NCBI GenBank assembly: GCA_039889035.1
Contig: JBDQQY010000047.1
Span: forward strand, 1 to 64,000
DNA: 64,000 bases
Source: Plantactinospora sp039889035
GTDB lineage: Bacteria > Actinomycetota > Actinomycetes > Mycobacteriales > Micromonosporaceae
Direction of reading: 5' to 3'
The position numbers and the translations under genes are program-made. A model generated the notes under the pieces. That model saw only the letters and a program-made list of their open reading frames with translations. It was not told the DNA's origin and ran no database searches. This document shows positions 23,594-34,365 of this stretch, piece by piece (the stretch's first letter is position 1; every line of letters starts with the position of its first letter).

Positions 23594-23621
23594 CATGTGG
23601 GTCACGTCTGTGACCCACATG
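23594..23621. repeat. Perfect 12-bp hairpin downstream of tRNA-Arg
   Basis: CATGTGGGTCAC and GTGACCCACATG flank a four-base loop. It may terminate the tRNA transcript or be a recombination or regulatory site linked to the integrase remnant. Confidence 0.6.
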
Positions 23622-23786
23622 TCGGGCCTGGTGGGGCCGCGTTGACCTGGGCCCTTGGGGGTCGATGCGCAGCGGATTCGCGGACGGATGATGCGGATCC
23701 GTCCTTTTCGTGTGCGCTGACGATCCCCTCGGTTGATGATCATAATGTGCCTGCTGTCTTGCCTGTCCGGGTGTCTTGGGTGATGG

Positions 23787-24231
23787 GTGGCTAGGGCTAA
23801 CGAGGCGGGCCTGGTGTACCGGCGATGCGGCTGCCGGTGCCAGCAGACCGATCGCCGGCTTGGTGCGCGGTGCGCGCGTCTCGCCGAGTTCGACCACGGC
23901 CGTTGGTACTTCGCCGTGCAGTTGACTGGTGTTGATGAGCAGCGTGTGCGGGTGCGCCGCGGCGGTTTCGCCAGCCGGGCGGAGGCCGAGCGGGCCTGCT
24001 GGGCGCTGCGGCAGGTGCCGGGGCACGAGGCGGCGGGGATGTGGACGCTGAAGCGCTGGCTGGAGTTCTGGTTGTCGGAGAACGAGGGGCGGTTGCGTCC
24101 CTCGACCCTGGTCACCTATCGCGGCCTCGTGAACGATCACCTCATTCCGCAGTTGGGTCACGTCCGGATGCGGAAGTTGCGCACCCGGGATGCTCAGCGG
24201 GCGATGGACCGGATCTCGCACCGCCATGTTC
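23787..24231 (+). pseudogene. Truncated tyrosine-recombinase-type integrase
   Basis: About 148 residues remain of a phage/ICE-type integrase. A Cys-rich, basic N-terminus (YRRCGCRCQQ) is followed by an arm-binding-like segment (WYFAVQLTGVDEQRVRVRRGGFASRAEAERA). The core-binding domain then has TLKRWLEFWLSENEGRLRPSTLVTYRGLVNDHLIPQLGHVRMRKLRTRDAQRAMDRI. The catalytic domain with its Arg/His/Tyr residues is absent: the frame runs into unrelated sequence after about 24226. It lies 250 bases from tRNA-Arg, the expected place for such a gene. Confidence 0.75.
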
Positions 24232-24239
24232 GGGGTGGT

Positions 24240-24312
24240 CCCGTTGGACAAGCCCGTACGACGCCGACGACGACTCAACGGGGTGATCAACGAGTACCAC
24301 CGAGCAGCCTGA
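24240..24312 (+). pseudogene. C-terminal remnant of an integrase-core (rve) transposase
   Basis: One frame reads PLDKPVRRRRRLNGVINEYHRAA followed by a stop, shown here as segments PLDKPVRRRRR and LNGVINEYHRAA. The ending RRR-LxGxINEYxRAA is the usual C-terminus of several actinomycete transposases with an integrase core. Only this tail is left, joined to the integrase fragment on the left and the esterase fragment on the right. No inverted repeat of an IS end was found. Confidence 0.5.
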
Positions 24313-25331
24313 CGCGATCTTCAAAACACCAGGTCACGACTTCGACGAGGCCCGGGGCACCCAACTGCTCGCCGCGCTGGACTACCTCACCCAGCAGAGT
24401 CCGGTACGCACCCGGGTCGACCCGAACCGGCTGGCGGTGTCCGGTCACTCCATGGGTGGCGGCGACGCGCTGAACGCGGCCATCCGGCGTCCGTCGTTGA
24501 AGGCAACGGTCGGAATCGCACCGTTCCTGCCCTCGTCGAACCTGGCCAACGACCGGGTGCCCACAATGTTGTTCTCGGGACAGGCGGACACCGTGGTGAC
24601 CCCTTCCTCGGTCGTCAACCAGTACAACAGCCTCCCGGCCACGACGGAGAGCGTCTACCTGGAGGTCGCCGGTGGGGATCACGGGTTCATGGGTCGGTCG
24701 GCCCAACACCGTGATGATCCGGACCATGCTGCCGTTCCTGAAGATGTTCGTCGACAACGACAACCGGTACAGCCAGTTCCTCTGCCCGCTGCTGGACTCC
24801 AGCGGCGTGGTCACCTACCCCAGTAGCTGCCCGCTGCTGCCCCCGGCGCCGACCACCCCGCCGCCGAACCCCTCCAACACCCCCACGACCCCACCGACCA
24901 CGCCCCCGCCCACCCCCACTGCTTCGCCTACCGTTCCACCCAGTTCCGCCTACGAGATCGTCGGCACGCAGTCGGGCCGGTGCATCGACGTACCCAACTC
25001 CTCACGTGTCAACGGCACCCGGGTACACCTCTACGACTGCAACAATCAGTCCAACCAGTCCTGGACGTACACCTCGAACAGGCAACTACGGGTGTACGGC
25101 GACATGTGTCTGGACGCGGCCGGTTCCGGCAACGGCGCGGCGGTCCAGATCTACAGCTGCCACAGTCAAACCAACCAGCAGTGGAACGCCAACTCCAACG
25201 GCACCATCAGCGGCGTGCAGTCCGGACGATGCCTGGACGTTTGGAGCACAGCCAACGGGGCGCAGGTCCAGCTCTACGACTGCCACGGACAGGCCAACCA
25301 GCGGTTCAACCTCGCGCCCCTCGCACGATGA
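24310..25331 (+). pseudogene. Secreted esterase (cutinase/dienelactone-hydrolase type) with CBM13, truncated and frameshifted
   Basis: The intact ancestor was probably a secreted alpha/beta hydrolase of the polyester-hydrolase type. The remaining part includes the nucleophile elbow SGHSMGGGDA, an acid-loop segment LFSGQADTVVTP and the histidine segment GGDHGFMG. The signal peptide and N-terminal half are missing. At 24692-24699 a tandem GGTC duplication shifts the frame. In the new frame the protein continues with FLKMFVDNDNRYSQFLCP, a Pro/Thr linker and a ricin-type lectin domain with QxW-like repeats (about 24940-25320). It is a clear relic, and most of its sequence is still well preserved. 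Confidence 0.8.
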
Positions 25332-25459
25332 TCATGAGTTGACCCGACGGAGAACCTGTTCGAGGGCGTGCAGTTCGACAAGCTGCGGGGCGAGCTCCCA
25401 CACACCTGAGAACAGGCCGGACTGAAACGGGCGGGCTCGGCGTAAAGCCGGGCCCGGCT

Positions 25460-25690
25460 CGTTCCCGGTGCTGCTCTCCATCGAGTACGTCGTGATGGCG
25501 GTGGTCGGCGGGCTCGGCACGCTCTGGGCGCACCGGTCGGCGCGACCGCGATCATCCTGCTGGGGTGCAGGTGCTCAACACCGTCGGCACCCAGCCGGGG
25601 ATGCCGAGCGACGCGCCGAGGTGCTGGCATGCCGTCTACGCGCTGCTACTGGTGCTCGTGGTGCTCTTCCTGCCGTACGACATGACGCTT
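25460..25690 (+). pseudogene. Relic of a LivM-type branched-chain amino-acid permease
   Basis: Across three frames one can read PVLLSIEYVVMAVVGGLGTLW, then GAPVGATAIILLG, then VLNTVGTQPGMPSDAP and AVYALLLVLVVLFLP, in the order of the C-terminal part of LivM. At least two frameshifts separate them and there is no start. Only this short piece of the operon is present. Confidence 0.65.
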
Positions 25691-26028
25691 GAAGGAGGTA
25701 CGGACACAACCGCCGGCGCCTTGGTATGCCTTGTCCGCGAAGGTCATCACGTTGGGTGGAACTCCCTACCTCTGGCTTCGCCCGGCGGGCCGAGTGCCGC
25801 AGGTGCTACGGTGGATCACGAATGATCTGAACATGGATGATCAGACAAACGTGGGAGACGAGACATGGTGGGTGACGACGACATCTCCGGGTGAGACCGG
25901 ACATGTGACCGGCCACCGGCCCGCGCCTAAGAGCGCCGTTGCCGTGGTCGTGTCGTCGTTGCTTCGAGACCATGTCCCCTGCCGGGCGGCTGGGCTCCGC
26001 CTGCCCTCACATCCGAGGTTGTTTCCCG
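25691..26028. other. Leader region of the first ABC-F gene
   Basis: No supported long gene. A possible nine-residue leader frame (ATG near 25864, MVGDDDISG then stop) lies about 135 bases before the end of the leader, and a GC-rich imperfect stem lies near 25981-26005. ABC-F resistance genes are often controlled by ribosome-mediated attenuation, so a leader is plausible but unproven. Confidence 0.35.
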
Positions 26029-27666
26029 ATGTCCGATCCTTTCATCGTCTGCTCGAACCTGACCTTCTCCTGGCCGGATGACACCCCGGTATTCCAGAAC
26101 CTTTCCTTCACGATCGGTGGGGGCCGCACCGGGCTGGTCGCGCCGAACGGCGCCGGTAAGAGCACGCTGCTCAAGCTGATCGCCGGCGAGTACCGGCCCG
26201 CCGCCGGGTCCGTCTCGGTCCAGGGGGTGCTCGGCTACCTCCCGCAGAGCCTGCCGCTGGCCGGCGACCTGACCGTGGCCGAGGTTCTGGAGATCGCTCC
26301 GCTGCTCGGGGCACTACACGCAATCGAGTCCGGAGACGCCGACGAGGAACACTTCACCACAATCGGCAACGACTGGGACATCGAGGAGCGGACCCGCGCT
26401 CAGTTGGACCGGCTCGGCCTCGGCAACCTCGCCTTCGACCGGCGCCTGGAGACCCTCAGCGGCGGCCAGGTCGTCTCCCTCGGCCTGGCGGCGCAGCTGT
26501 TGAAACGGCCTGACGTGCTGCTGCTGGACGAGCCCACCAACAATCTCGACCTCGAGGCCCGGCACAAGCTCTACGACGTGCTGGAGCAGTGGAGCGGCTG
26601 CCTGCTACTGGTCAGCCACGACCGGGCACTGCTCGACCGGATGGACCGCATCGCCGAACTCGACCGCGGCGAGCTGCGCTTCTACGGCGGGAACTTCACC
26701 GAGTACGAGGTGGCCGTGCGCGCCGCGCAGGAGGTGGCGGAGAAGAACGTCCGCAACGCCGAGCAGGAGCTCAAGCGGGAGAAGCGGGAACTGCAGGAGG
26801 CCCGCGAGCGGGCGGCACGCCGGGCCAGCAACGCCTCCCGCAACCTCAAGAACGCCGGCCTGCCGAAGATCTTCGCCGGCACCATGAAGCGGGACGCTCA
26901 GGAGTCCGCGGGCAAGGCGAACGAGATGCACTCCTCGCGGGTCAACGAGGCCAGAGCCCGGCTCGACGAGGCGGGGCGCGCGCTGCGCAACGAGCAGAAG
27001 ATCTCGCTGGTGCTGCCCGGCACCAACGTACCGGCCGGACGCACACTCCTCACCGGCGAACGGATGCAGGTCCGTTACGGCGAGCGGTCCCTGTTCGCCG
27101 CCGACGGCGTCGACCTGACGATCCGTGGGCCGGAGCGGATCGCCCTGCTCGGCCCCAACGGCGCCGGCAAGTCCACCCTGCTGCGCCTGATCAACGGCGA
27201 CCTGGAGCCCGAGGGTGGCCAGATCAAGCGGGCCGACGGCCGCATCGCGTACCTGTCCCAGCGGCTGGACCTGTTGGACCTGGACCGTACGGTGGCGGAG
27301 AACCTGGCCGCGTTCGCACCGCAGACCCCGGACGCGCAGCGGATGAACCTGCTCGCCCGCTTCCTGTTCCGTGGCCCCCGGGCCCACCTGCCGGTCGGGG
27401 TGCTCTCCGGCGGCGAACGGCTGCGCGCCACCCTGGCCTGCGTCCTGGGCGCCGACCCGGCGCCGCAACTACTGCTGCTCGACGAGCCGACCAACAACCT
27501 CGACCTGGTCAGCGTCGGTCAGTTGGAGAGCGCGCTCAACGCCTACGAGGGAGCGCTGCTGGTGGTCAGCCACGACGAGCGGTTTATCGCGGAGATCAAC
27601 GTCAACCGTTGGCTGCGGCTCGCCGAGGGACGCCTGCTGGAGACCGGCCCCCCGGACGTCGACTGA
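26029..27666 (+). CDS. ABC-F family ATPase (ribosome-associated)
   Basis: ABC-F proteins lack membrane domains and act on ribosomes; some protect against antibiotics. The 545-residue product has two ATPase domains. The first has Walker A APNGAGKST, signature LSGGQ and Walker B VLLLDEPTNNLD. The second has GPNGAGKST, LSGGE and LLLLDEPTNNLD. The linker between them (about residues 230-330) is a long charged coiled coil with AARRASNASRNLKNAGLPKI. It is followed 140 bases later by a second ABC-F. The ATG at 26029 has no strong ribosome site, and the frame is open 90 bases further up. Antibiotic protection versus a housekeeping role cannot be told from sequence alone. Confidence 0.9.
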   Translation: MSDPFIVCSNLTFSWPDDTPVFQNLSFTIGGGRTGLVAPNGAGKSTLLKLIAGEYRPAAGSVSVQGVLGYLPQSLPLAGDLTVAEVLEIAPLLGALHAIESGDADEEHFTTIGNDWDIEERTRAQLDRLGLGNLAFDRRLETLSGGQVVSLGLAAQLLKRPDVLLLDEPTNNLDLEARHKLYDVLEQWSGCLLLVSHDRALLDRMDRIAELDRGELRFYGGNFTEYEVAVRAAQEVAEKNVRNAEQELKREKRELQEARERAARRASNASRNLKNAGLPKIFAGTMKRDAQESAGKANEMHSSRVNEARARLDEAGRALRNEQKISLVLPGTNVPAGRTLLTGERMQVRYGERSLFAADGVDLTIRGPERIALLGPNGAGKSTLLRLINGDLEPEGGQIKRADGRIAYLSQRLDLLDLDRTVAENLAAFAPQTPDAQRMNLLARFLFRGPRAHLPVGVLSGGERLRATLACVLGADPAPQLLLLDEPTNNLDLVSVGQLESALNAYEGALLVVSHDERFIAEINVNRWLRLAEGRLLETGPPDVD

Positions 27667-27807
27667 CTCGTCCCGGGCCGCCCCGGTTCGCCGGGCCGTC
27701 CGACGTGGAGCCACACCGGTGCCGCTGAGCCCCTGACCTCCCTCACACCCGAACGGCGGTACTGGCCGGCGGGTCGAAGACGATTCCGATGGTGGTGTGT
27801 CTCTCGC

Positions 27808-29415
<1,608 letters not shown>

Positions 29416-29514
29416 CTGTCGGCTTCTCGGGGTGATCGATCGCCACGCTTGTCGTCACGCAATTGCCGCTACGCCTCGATCACGGCCTGCTCGGAACTCG
29501 GCCAAGCGCAACGA

Positions 29515-30537
29515 TCAGGGCTTGAGAATCTGGGCGAAGTCCTTCACCTGTTGCCCGTGACGCACGTTGTACGCCTCCAGGACGGCCGCCTTCAGGACAT
29601 CGTCCCGTACTCCGGCGAGATCGCGCGGCGACGCGACACCGGGCGTGTGTTCGTAGTTCCAGACGACGACGTCCAGATAGACGGGCGCGGTGAGCGTTCG
29701 TCCCATATTCAGGAGCGCCTGGGCGATCGCCGGGTACGGCGTGAAGGTCGAATTGGCAAGCCAGGATCGCAGTGCGCCCTCCTCGACGCTGAAGTCCACG
29801 CCCATTCTGTTCAGCGCCACGACGACGTCAGCCGGCGCGCCGGGCCCTGTCGGCTGAGGCTGGTTGGGTTGGGGCTGGTTGGGCTGGGGCTGGTTAGGTT
29901 GGGGTTGACCGGGTGGGCTTGGGCTTGTCGACAGGCGAACGTCGAAGTGAAAGTGGTACTGCCCTATGTCATCGCCCTGGTCTTTTCCACTGACGTTGAC
30001 AATGTCGGTGCTCGTGATCGTTTTCGGATCATGAGGATGCTTGTAGGGCTTCCGACGTTCGTTCGCGCTCAGGATCATGTCTCGGGTGAACGTCGAGGCC
30101 GCTGGTGGGTAGGGGTCGTCACCGAGCCCCAACACGTCTACGCCGATTTTGACTACTGCGCCCGCCACCACATCGATCAGCGGCTTGGCGAGGATCCCTC
30201 CCGGCCCCGTGGCGCTGGTGAGGGCTGCGGTGGCGGCGGCGGAAATCGCTTGCGAAATGAGCTTCTTCTCCGCCGAGACATCGCCGGAGTCGTGTTCGAT
30301 CAGGGTCAGCATCACGCCGACGTCCTGGACGGGGCCGCTGTAGACCGGGATCGAGACCTCGGCGAGTCGCTGTCCCTCGTCTCCCAGCGTGTAGAAATCC
30401 CGGTCCGGCGGAAAGGGAATCGGCTGACGCGGCTGCATATCGGCCGTCACGACCTGGAGCGACCCGAAGACCTGATCCGGGTCGTCCTGCCGTTGCATGC
30501 AGGCCAGGCCGACCCACCAGATCTGGACGTCATCCAT
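29515..30537 (-). CDS. Unknown protein with NQPQP repeats
   Basis: I do not recognise this 340-residue protein. The ATG at 30537 has GGAGGGG upstream. The N-terminal part (1-90) is beta-rich with SIPVYSGPVQDVGVMLTLIEHD. A hydrophobic Ala/Gly stretch follows (about 94-135). A repeat region near residues 210-235 reads QPQPNQPQPNQPQPN, and the last 100 residues contain VALNRMGVDFSVEEGALRSWL and YLDVVVWNYEHT. There is no signal peptide. It is convergent with the second ABC-F and stands alone. The repeat might separate two beta domains, as in some secreted effectors or antigen-like proteins. Confidence 0.6.
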   Translation of the reverse strand: MDDVQIWWVGLACMQRQDDPDQVFGSLQVVTADMQPRQPIPFPPDRDFYTLGDEGQRLAEVSIPVYSGPVQDVGVMLTLIEHDSGDVSAEKKLISQAISAAATAALTSATGPGGILAKPLIDVVAGAVVKIGVDVLGLGDDPYPPAASTFTRDMILSANERRKPYKHPHDPKTITSTDIVNVSGKDQGDDIGQYHFHFDVRLSTSPSPPGQPQPNQPQPNQPQPNQPQPTGPGAPADVVVALNRMGVDFSVEEGALRSWLANSTFTPYPAIAQALLNMGRTLTAPVYLDVVVWNYEHTPGVASPRDLAGVRDDVLKAAVLEAYNVRHGQQVKDFAQILKP

Positions 30538-31006
30538 GTCCCCTCCGACCCAGAGCAGTGCAGGCGATGGTGTTGACCGGCACCAGAAACTGCTGCGGTG
30601 CCCGTGGTCACGCGCCGGGCTCTCTCGTCGCGCTGAAAGTATTTCAGCCTGGCCGCCCGGCCGGAGCCATTTCCCGCCGTCCGACGGTTCTCATGAAACG
30701 CTCGGCCGCCAGCCGGCCCGCTCCAGTCTCACCATCACCACCACACCGCCGCGATCCTGGCACTCCGGACCGCTCCGGTCACCAGAGCCACCGGTCGGAT
30801 CGATCCGCCGCCGACGTGCATCATCGCCATCCGCAACCGGCCCTTTCTCGGTGCTCATCCTCGCCGCCGCATCAGCCCCGGCACGGCAATTTTCGGGCCG
30901 TCCGCAAGAGTGCGCTCGGATGATCGGCTCTGTTCGGGCGGACGGCGGTGCACGCTGACCGGGACCCTGCAGACTGAGAGGTGAGCCGCAGGTCTTGGGA
31001 GGGTTC
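30538..31006. other. Gene-free region between an unknown gene and a gene relic
   Basis: Several GC-rich open frames exist on both strands but none has a ribosome site or recognisable protein features. I see no clear repeat or hairpin. Confidence 0.4.
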
Positions 31007-31430
31007 ATGCTCGCCTCGCAGTTGCTCGGGTCCAGCGCCGACTTGCAGAGCGTCTCGACGATCGGTGGCCGGAGGATCATGGCGCCGGAGGTGTCGGACT
31101 CGGTCGCTCTCGTGCAGCAGGCGCTGATCGCGGTCAACTCGGCGCTCCCGGAGCACGGCGTCGACGACGGGTTCGGCACGGAGATGGGAAACGCCGTGTC
31201 GGCGTACAAGGCGGCGCATGGGCTCTCGCACACCGACCCGGTCGTCGGTGTCGGCACCATCACCAGCCTGGACCTCGAAATCGCGTACCTGGAGGGATCA
31301 CCCACCGACCAGGTCTTGCAAAAGCCGGGCGTGCTCGCCCTCGCCCCGTACTTCGCCGGCGTACTGGAGAACAACCTCGGCGACACGTCGATCGGCCAGC
31401 GGGCCATCGATTTCTTCGAGCTCAACCCGG
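31007..31430 (+). pseudogene. Peptidoglycan-binding-like gene, truncated at its 3' end
   Basis: The ATG at 31007 follows GGGAGGG. About 140 residues are intact, including DSVALVQQALIAVNSALPEHGVDDGFGTEMGNAVSAYKAAHGL, which matches PG_binding_1-type repeats, and DPVVGVGTITSLDLEIAYLEG. From about 31427 the sequence belongs to a different gene on the other strand, so the C-terminus is replaced by nonsense. PG-binding modules of this form occur in wall hydrolases and in proteins linked to contractile injection systems; the lost C-terminus would have told which. Confidence 0.65.
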
Positions 31431-31695
31431 TATCCGGGCCACCAGCTCGGAGAACGCGAACGGCTTGCCCAGGTAGTCGTCGGCGCCCAGAGCCAGCCCG
31501 TCCACCCGGTCGGACACCGCACCGGACGCGGTGAGCATCAGCACCCGGGCGGCGGCGGCGCGCTGCGCCAACAGCCGGCACACGGTGTCGCCGTGCACCA
31601 CCGGAAGGTCCCGGTCCAGTACCACCACGTCGTACGGAGTGATGTCGCATTTGTCGAGCGCCTGTTGACCGTCGTGTGCCACGTCGACGGCGCAC
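31427..31695 (-). pseudogene. Fragment of an OmpR-type response regulator receiver domain
   Basis: About 90 residues read CAVDVAHDGQQALDKC, YDVVVLDRDLPVVHGD (with the phosphoacceptor Asp in VVLDRDLP), RVLMLTASG and DYLGKPFAFSELVARI (conserved Lys). The first strand and acidic pocket are missing, as is the whole DNA-binding domain. It is a bare internal piece without a start or stop of its own. Confidence 0.75.
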
Positions 31696-31765
31696 GTGGG
31701 TTCGGATTCGGTACCTGGTGTCGACCGGCGGCGGCCGCTCGGGTGGAGCGGGTTGGCGGCGCACA

Positions 31766-31918
31766 TCTACCCCGGATACCGGCTGGGTCGGAGTCATCCT
31801 CAGCAACCACGACGGCTTGCCGATGCCGGAGATCCTCGAACAGGAGATGCAGGCCATCACCGGCCAGAGAACTCCGGCGCAGTGGCTGCGCAGTGGTAGC
31901 CGTAGCCCTGGCGGGTGA
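31766..31918 (+). pseudogene. C-terminal fragment of a serine hydrolase (beta-lactamase family)
   Basis: The segment TPDTGWVGVILSNHDGLPMPEILEQ, shown here as DTGWVGVILSN and PMPEILEQEMQAITGQ, resembles the last strand and helix of beta-lactamase-like serine hydrolases (family C / esterase EstB type), followed by a natural stop. The catalytic part is gone. It is the third gene piece in under 1 kb. Confidence 0.5.
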
Positions 31919-32062
31919 GTACTCGGATGTGGACGCTGCGATGCGGGGGTTGGACAGGCCCCTGTCGAGGCAGGTCCATGCCCTGGCAGCGGTTGACCGG
32001 GTCGGCCGCCGGGCAGGGGCGGCCCGGGGTAGATTTCGCGGTCGGACGGAAGCGGAGACAGC

Positions 32063-32662
32063 GTGATCAAGGGGTGGCACGGCTGGGTCGGCACGTTCAC
32101 TGGCGTGGTACTCATCACGGTGGCCGTACTGCCGTTGGCCGCGTTGGCGGTGTGGGCTCTGGCACACCGTCGGAGTGGCACCGGTACCACGTCGGCGTGG
32201 GCGTGGCGGATGTCGCTGGCCGAGGTCGGCATCGTCTACGGGACGGTGCCGTGGGTATGGATGATCATGTTGCCGGGCAACCGGGCCGGCGCCGTCCCCG
32301 GTCGGGTGAGCCTGGTACCGCTGCGGGATCTGCTCACGATCTTCGCCGACGGGGGGCCGTCGACGGCGACGGGTCAGGTCGTCGGCAACCTGCTGGTGTT
32401 CGCGGCGCTGGGTTTCCTCGCCCCGCTGCGGTTCGCGGCGCTGGCGTCGGTACCACGGATCCTGGCGCTCGCGGCGGGCTGCTCGGTTCTGGTCGAAGCC
32501 GCGCAGTACCTCCTGCGGCTGGACCGGGTGACCTCGGTGGACGATGTACTGCTCAACACCGCTGGCGCCGGGTTGGCCGCGCTGGCGTCGCGCCGCTGGT
32601 GGCGTGCTGCGGCCAGAGCGTCGTCAGATCGACGTCGACCGGCCACGGCACCGGGACGCTGA
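32063..32662 (+). CDS. VanZ-family membrane protein
   Basis: The 199-residue product has about five membrane segments and the VanZ pattern: VSLVPLRDL near residue 90, VGNLLVFAALGFLAPL, then VLVEAAQYLLRLDRVTSVDDVLLNTAGAGLAAL. VanZ-like proteins are linked to low-level teicoplanin resistance and to other envelope functions. In actinomycetes they often sit next to a two-component system; the response-regulator relic 400 bases upstream may be what is left of one. The ATG at 32063 is preceded by a weak purine-rich site. Confidence 0.8.
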   Translation: MIKGWHGWVGTFTGVVLITVAVLPLAALAVWALAHRRSGTGTTSAWAWRMSLAEVGIVYGTVPWVWMIMLPGNRAGAVPGRVSLVPLRDLLTIFADGGPSTATGQVVGNLLVFAALGFLAPLRFAALASVPRILALAAGCSVLVEAAQYLLRLDRVTSVDDVLLNTAGAGLAALASRRWWRAAARASSDRRRPATAPGR

Positions 32663-32894
32663 GCCGCCCACGGTACGCCGGTCAGCGGCCCAGCACTCTA
32701 GCGAAGGATGTACCACGCCGGCCCGCACCGCACGTACCCAGCCACTGGCCCCACGTCCGAGCCTTGCTCAGCTATGCGAAGATCGCCAAGTCAACAGATA
32801 TCCCGTCATGATCAACAACTCTTGACGGACGACGAGACGGCGGACGTCTCGCATTGGCCATCCCGAACTCGTCCCACCTGGAGGATCTTCCCTC

Positions 32895-33791
32895 ATGCGC
32901 AGATCCATCGCGGCCGCCGCGACCGCGCTGACCGTCGCCGCGACCGGTCTCGTCGTGGCCGGAGTCGTCGTGCCCGCCGGGCCGGCGGCAGCGGCGCTCA
33001 GTGACGTTCCTGCGGACTGCAGTGTCTCCACGGCGGCGTACCGCTCCGATGGGCAGCGTCTCAGCTACGTGTACTCCGGCGGCAGGACCAGCACCAAGGC
33101 CTATGCCAACGACAACCTTGGCTGGGTGCCGTCGGCGCATCAGCAGATCGGCGGCTCCGGTGACGACACCAGCTTCCGCAGCACCGAGTACGCCGCCCAT
33201 CCGACCGACGGCCGGCTCTACAAGGTGAGCCGTCAGGGCGAGTTGGTCGACGGCACCTGGAGAATCACGGCGATGAGTGCCAGCCACCTCGCGAACGGGT
33301 TCGCCGGTACCCGCATCCTCGCATCGGCGTCGCCGTACCTCTACCGCGTGGCGGGCAGTTCGCTCTACCGCTACACCGAGACCTATGTGGACGGCGTGTT
33401 CACGCTCTCGTCGCCGGTGAGGCTGACCACCTCCGGCTGGGACGCGGTCAACACCCTGACCTACGAGCGCAGCGGCGGAACGGGCAGCGCCGCCGTGGAC
33501 GTGCTGATCGGTACCAAGGCCAACGGGGAGCTCAAGGAGTGGCGGATCAACCGGGCCACCCCGACGACGATCACCTCGAAGGTACTGCGGGCGAGCGGCT
33601 GGGCACCCTTCACCAGCCTCAGCACGGGCTACTGTGACGCGCACCCCGATGGCCGACCGCTGCTCGGGATCACCGCCGCCGGCACGGCCTCCGTGCACTT
33701 CGACGCCAAGAAGACGGACGGAGTCGGCACGGACATCAAGGGCGGCTCCCTCGGCTCGCTCGGCTGGACCGCGAAGGCCTACGGCCAGTAG
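32895..33791 (+). CDS. Secreted protein of unknown function, tachylectin-like repeats
   Basis: The 298-residue product has a classic signal peptide (MRRS start, hydrophobic core, AAA cleavage site near residue 35). The mature part has repeated segments with aromatic and Gly residues (LSYVYSGGRTSTKAYANDNLGW, TRILASASPYLYRVAGSSLYRY), like a small beta-propeller of the tachylectin type. There is no catalytic motif. The ribosome site is GGAGG, 13 bases before the ATG. A strong hairpin follows the gene. Carbohydrate binding is only a guess from the fold. Confidence 0.7.
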   Translation: MRRSIAAAATALTVAATGLVVAGVVVPAGPAAAALSDVPADCSVSTAAYRSDGQRLSYVYSGGRTSTKAYANDNLGWVPSAHQQIGGSGDDTSFRSTEYAAHPTDGRLYKVSRQGELVDGTWRITAMSASHLANGFAGTRILASASPYLYRVAGSSLYRYTETYVDGVFTLSSPVRLTTSGWDAVNTLTYERSGGTGSAAVDVLIGTKANGELKEWRINRATPTTITSKVLRASGWAPFTSLSTGYCDAHPDGRPLLGITAAGTASVHFDAKKTDGVGTDIKGGSLGSLGWTAKAYGQ

Positions 33792-33805
33792 CAAAAGACC
33801 TCGGT

Positions 33806-33841
33806 GGGTCCGTCCGGGGCCAGCTTTACTCGGACGGACCC
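33806..33841 (+). terminator. Hairpin terminator after the secreted protein gene
   Basis: GGGTCCGTCCG (33806-33816) and CGGACGGACCC (33831-33841) form an 11-bp stem with a 14-base loop, 15 bases after the stop. Confidence 0.75.
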
Positions 33842-33936
33842 GTCCCCTGCCCGGGTCGTGGACCTGTGGTTGCGCGGTGGCGTCGTCGCCGTGACGCGGG
33901 TCCACGGAATCCATGACCCGGGCAGGTCGGGGTGTC

Positions 33937-34362
33937 TCAGTCCCTACCGAGGTGGACCTTCGCCGACGTCCCGGCAGGAGCCTGGTACGTCACGGGCTCG
34001 GCGAACGACCGGGGCCCGGTCTGGCTGCTGATCTGGATCACCTGGCCGAGCTGCACCACCAGGTCCGGGCGGCTGTCACCGGTCATGTCGACGACGTCCA
34101 GCACGAAACCGCGATGGGCCGAGACCAGCGCCGCGGGCGCGAAGCCGCCGGTGCCGTCGCCGTACCGGACCAGCACACCGTTGTCGCTGACCGCGACGAT
34201 GTCCGTCCGGCCGTCGACGTCCAGGTCAGCGAGCGTCAGATCGTTGACGTCGTCGGCGAACGACAGGTGCTCGGCCGCGCGGCGGCACGGCGCTGGTCCT
34301 GCCGGCGCCGTCGGGGCCGAACAGGGCGACGGCGACCTCCGGGACGTACGGGTCTGTGGTCG
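33937..34362 (-). pseudogene. VCBS/FG-GAP repeat protein relic
   Basis: The last 79 residues are in one frame (VLVRYGDGTGGFAP, VLDVVDMTGDSRPDLVVQL), with FG-GAP type Asp-rich turns. Upstream, LTLADLDVDGRTDIVAVSDN continues in the same frame, and VALFGPDGAGRTSAVP is in another, so a frameshift lies near 34285. No start exists: the piece begins next to the stop of the S9 peptidase gene. It is the C-terminal end of a larger, probably secreted repeat protein. Confidence 0.65.
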
Positions 34363-34365
34363 CGC

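Noticed and set aside
24226..24312. Complete insertion sequence at the transposase tail
   Set aside because: Only a C-terminal peptide remains; no inverted ends or target duplication could be found on either side.
29416..29514. Terminator between the second ABC-F gene and the unknown gene
   Set aside because: No convincing inverted repeat could be read in this convergent gap.
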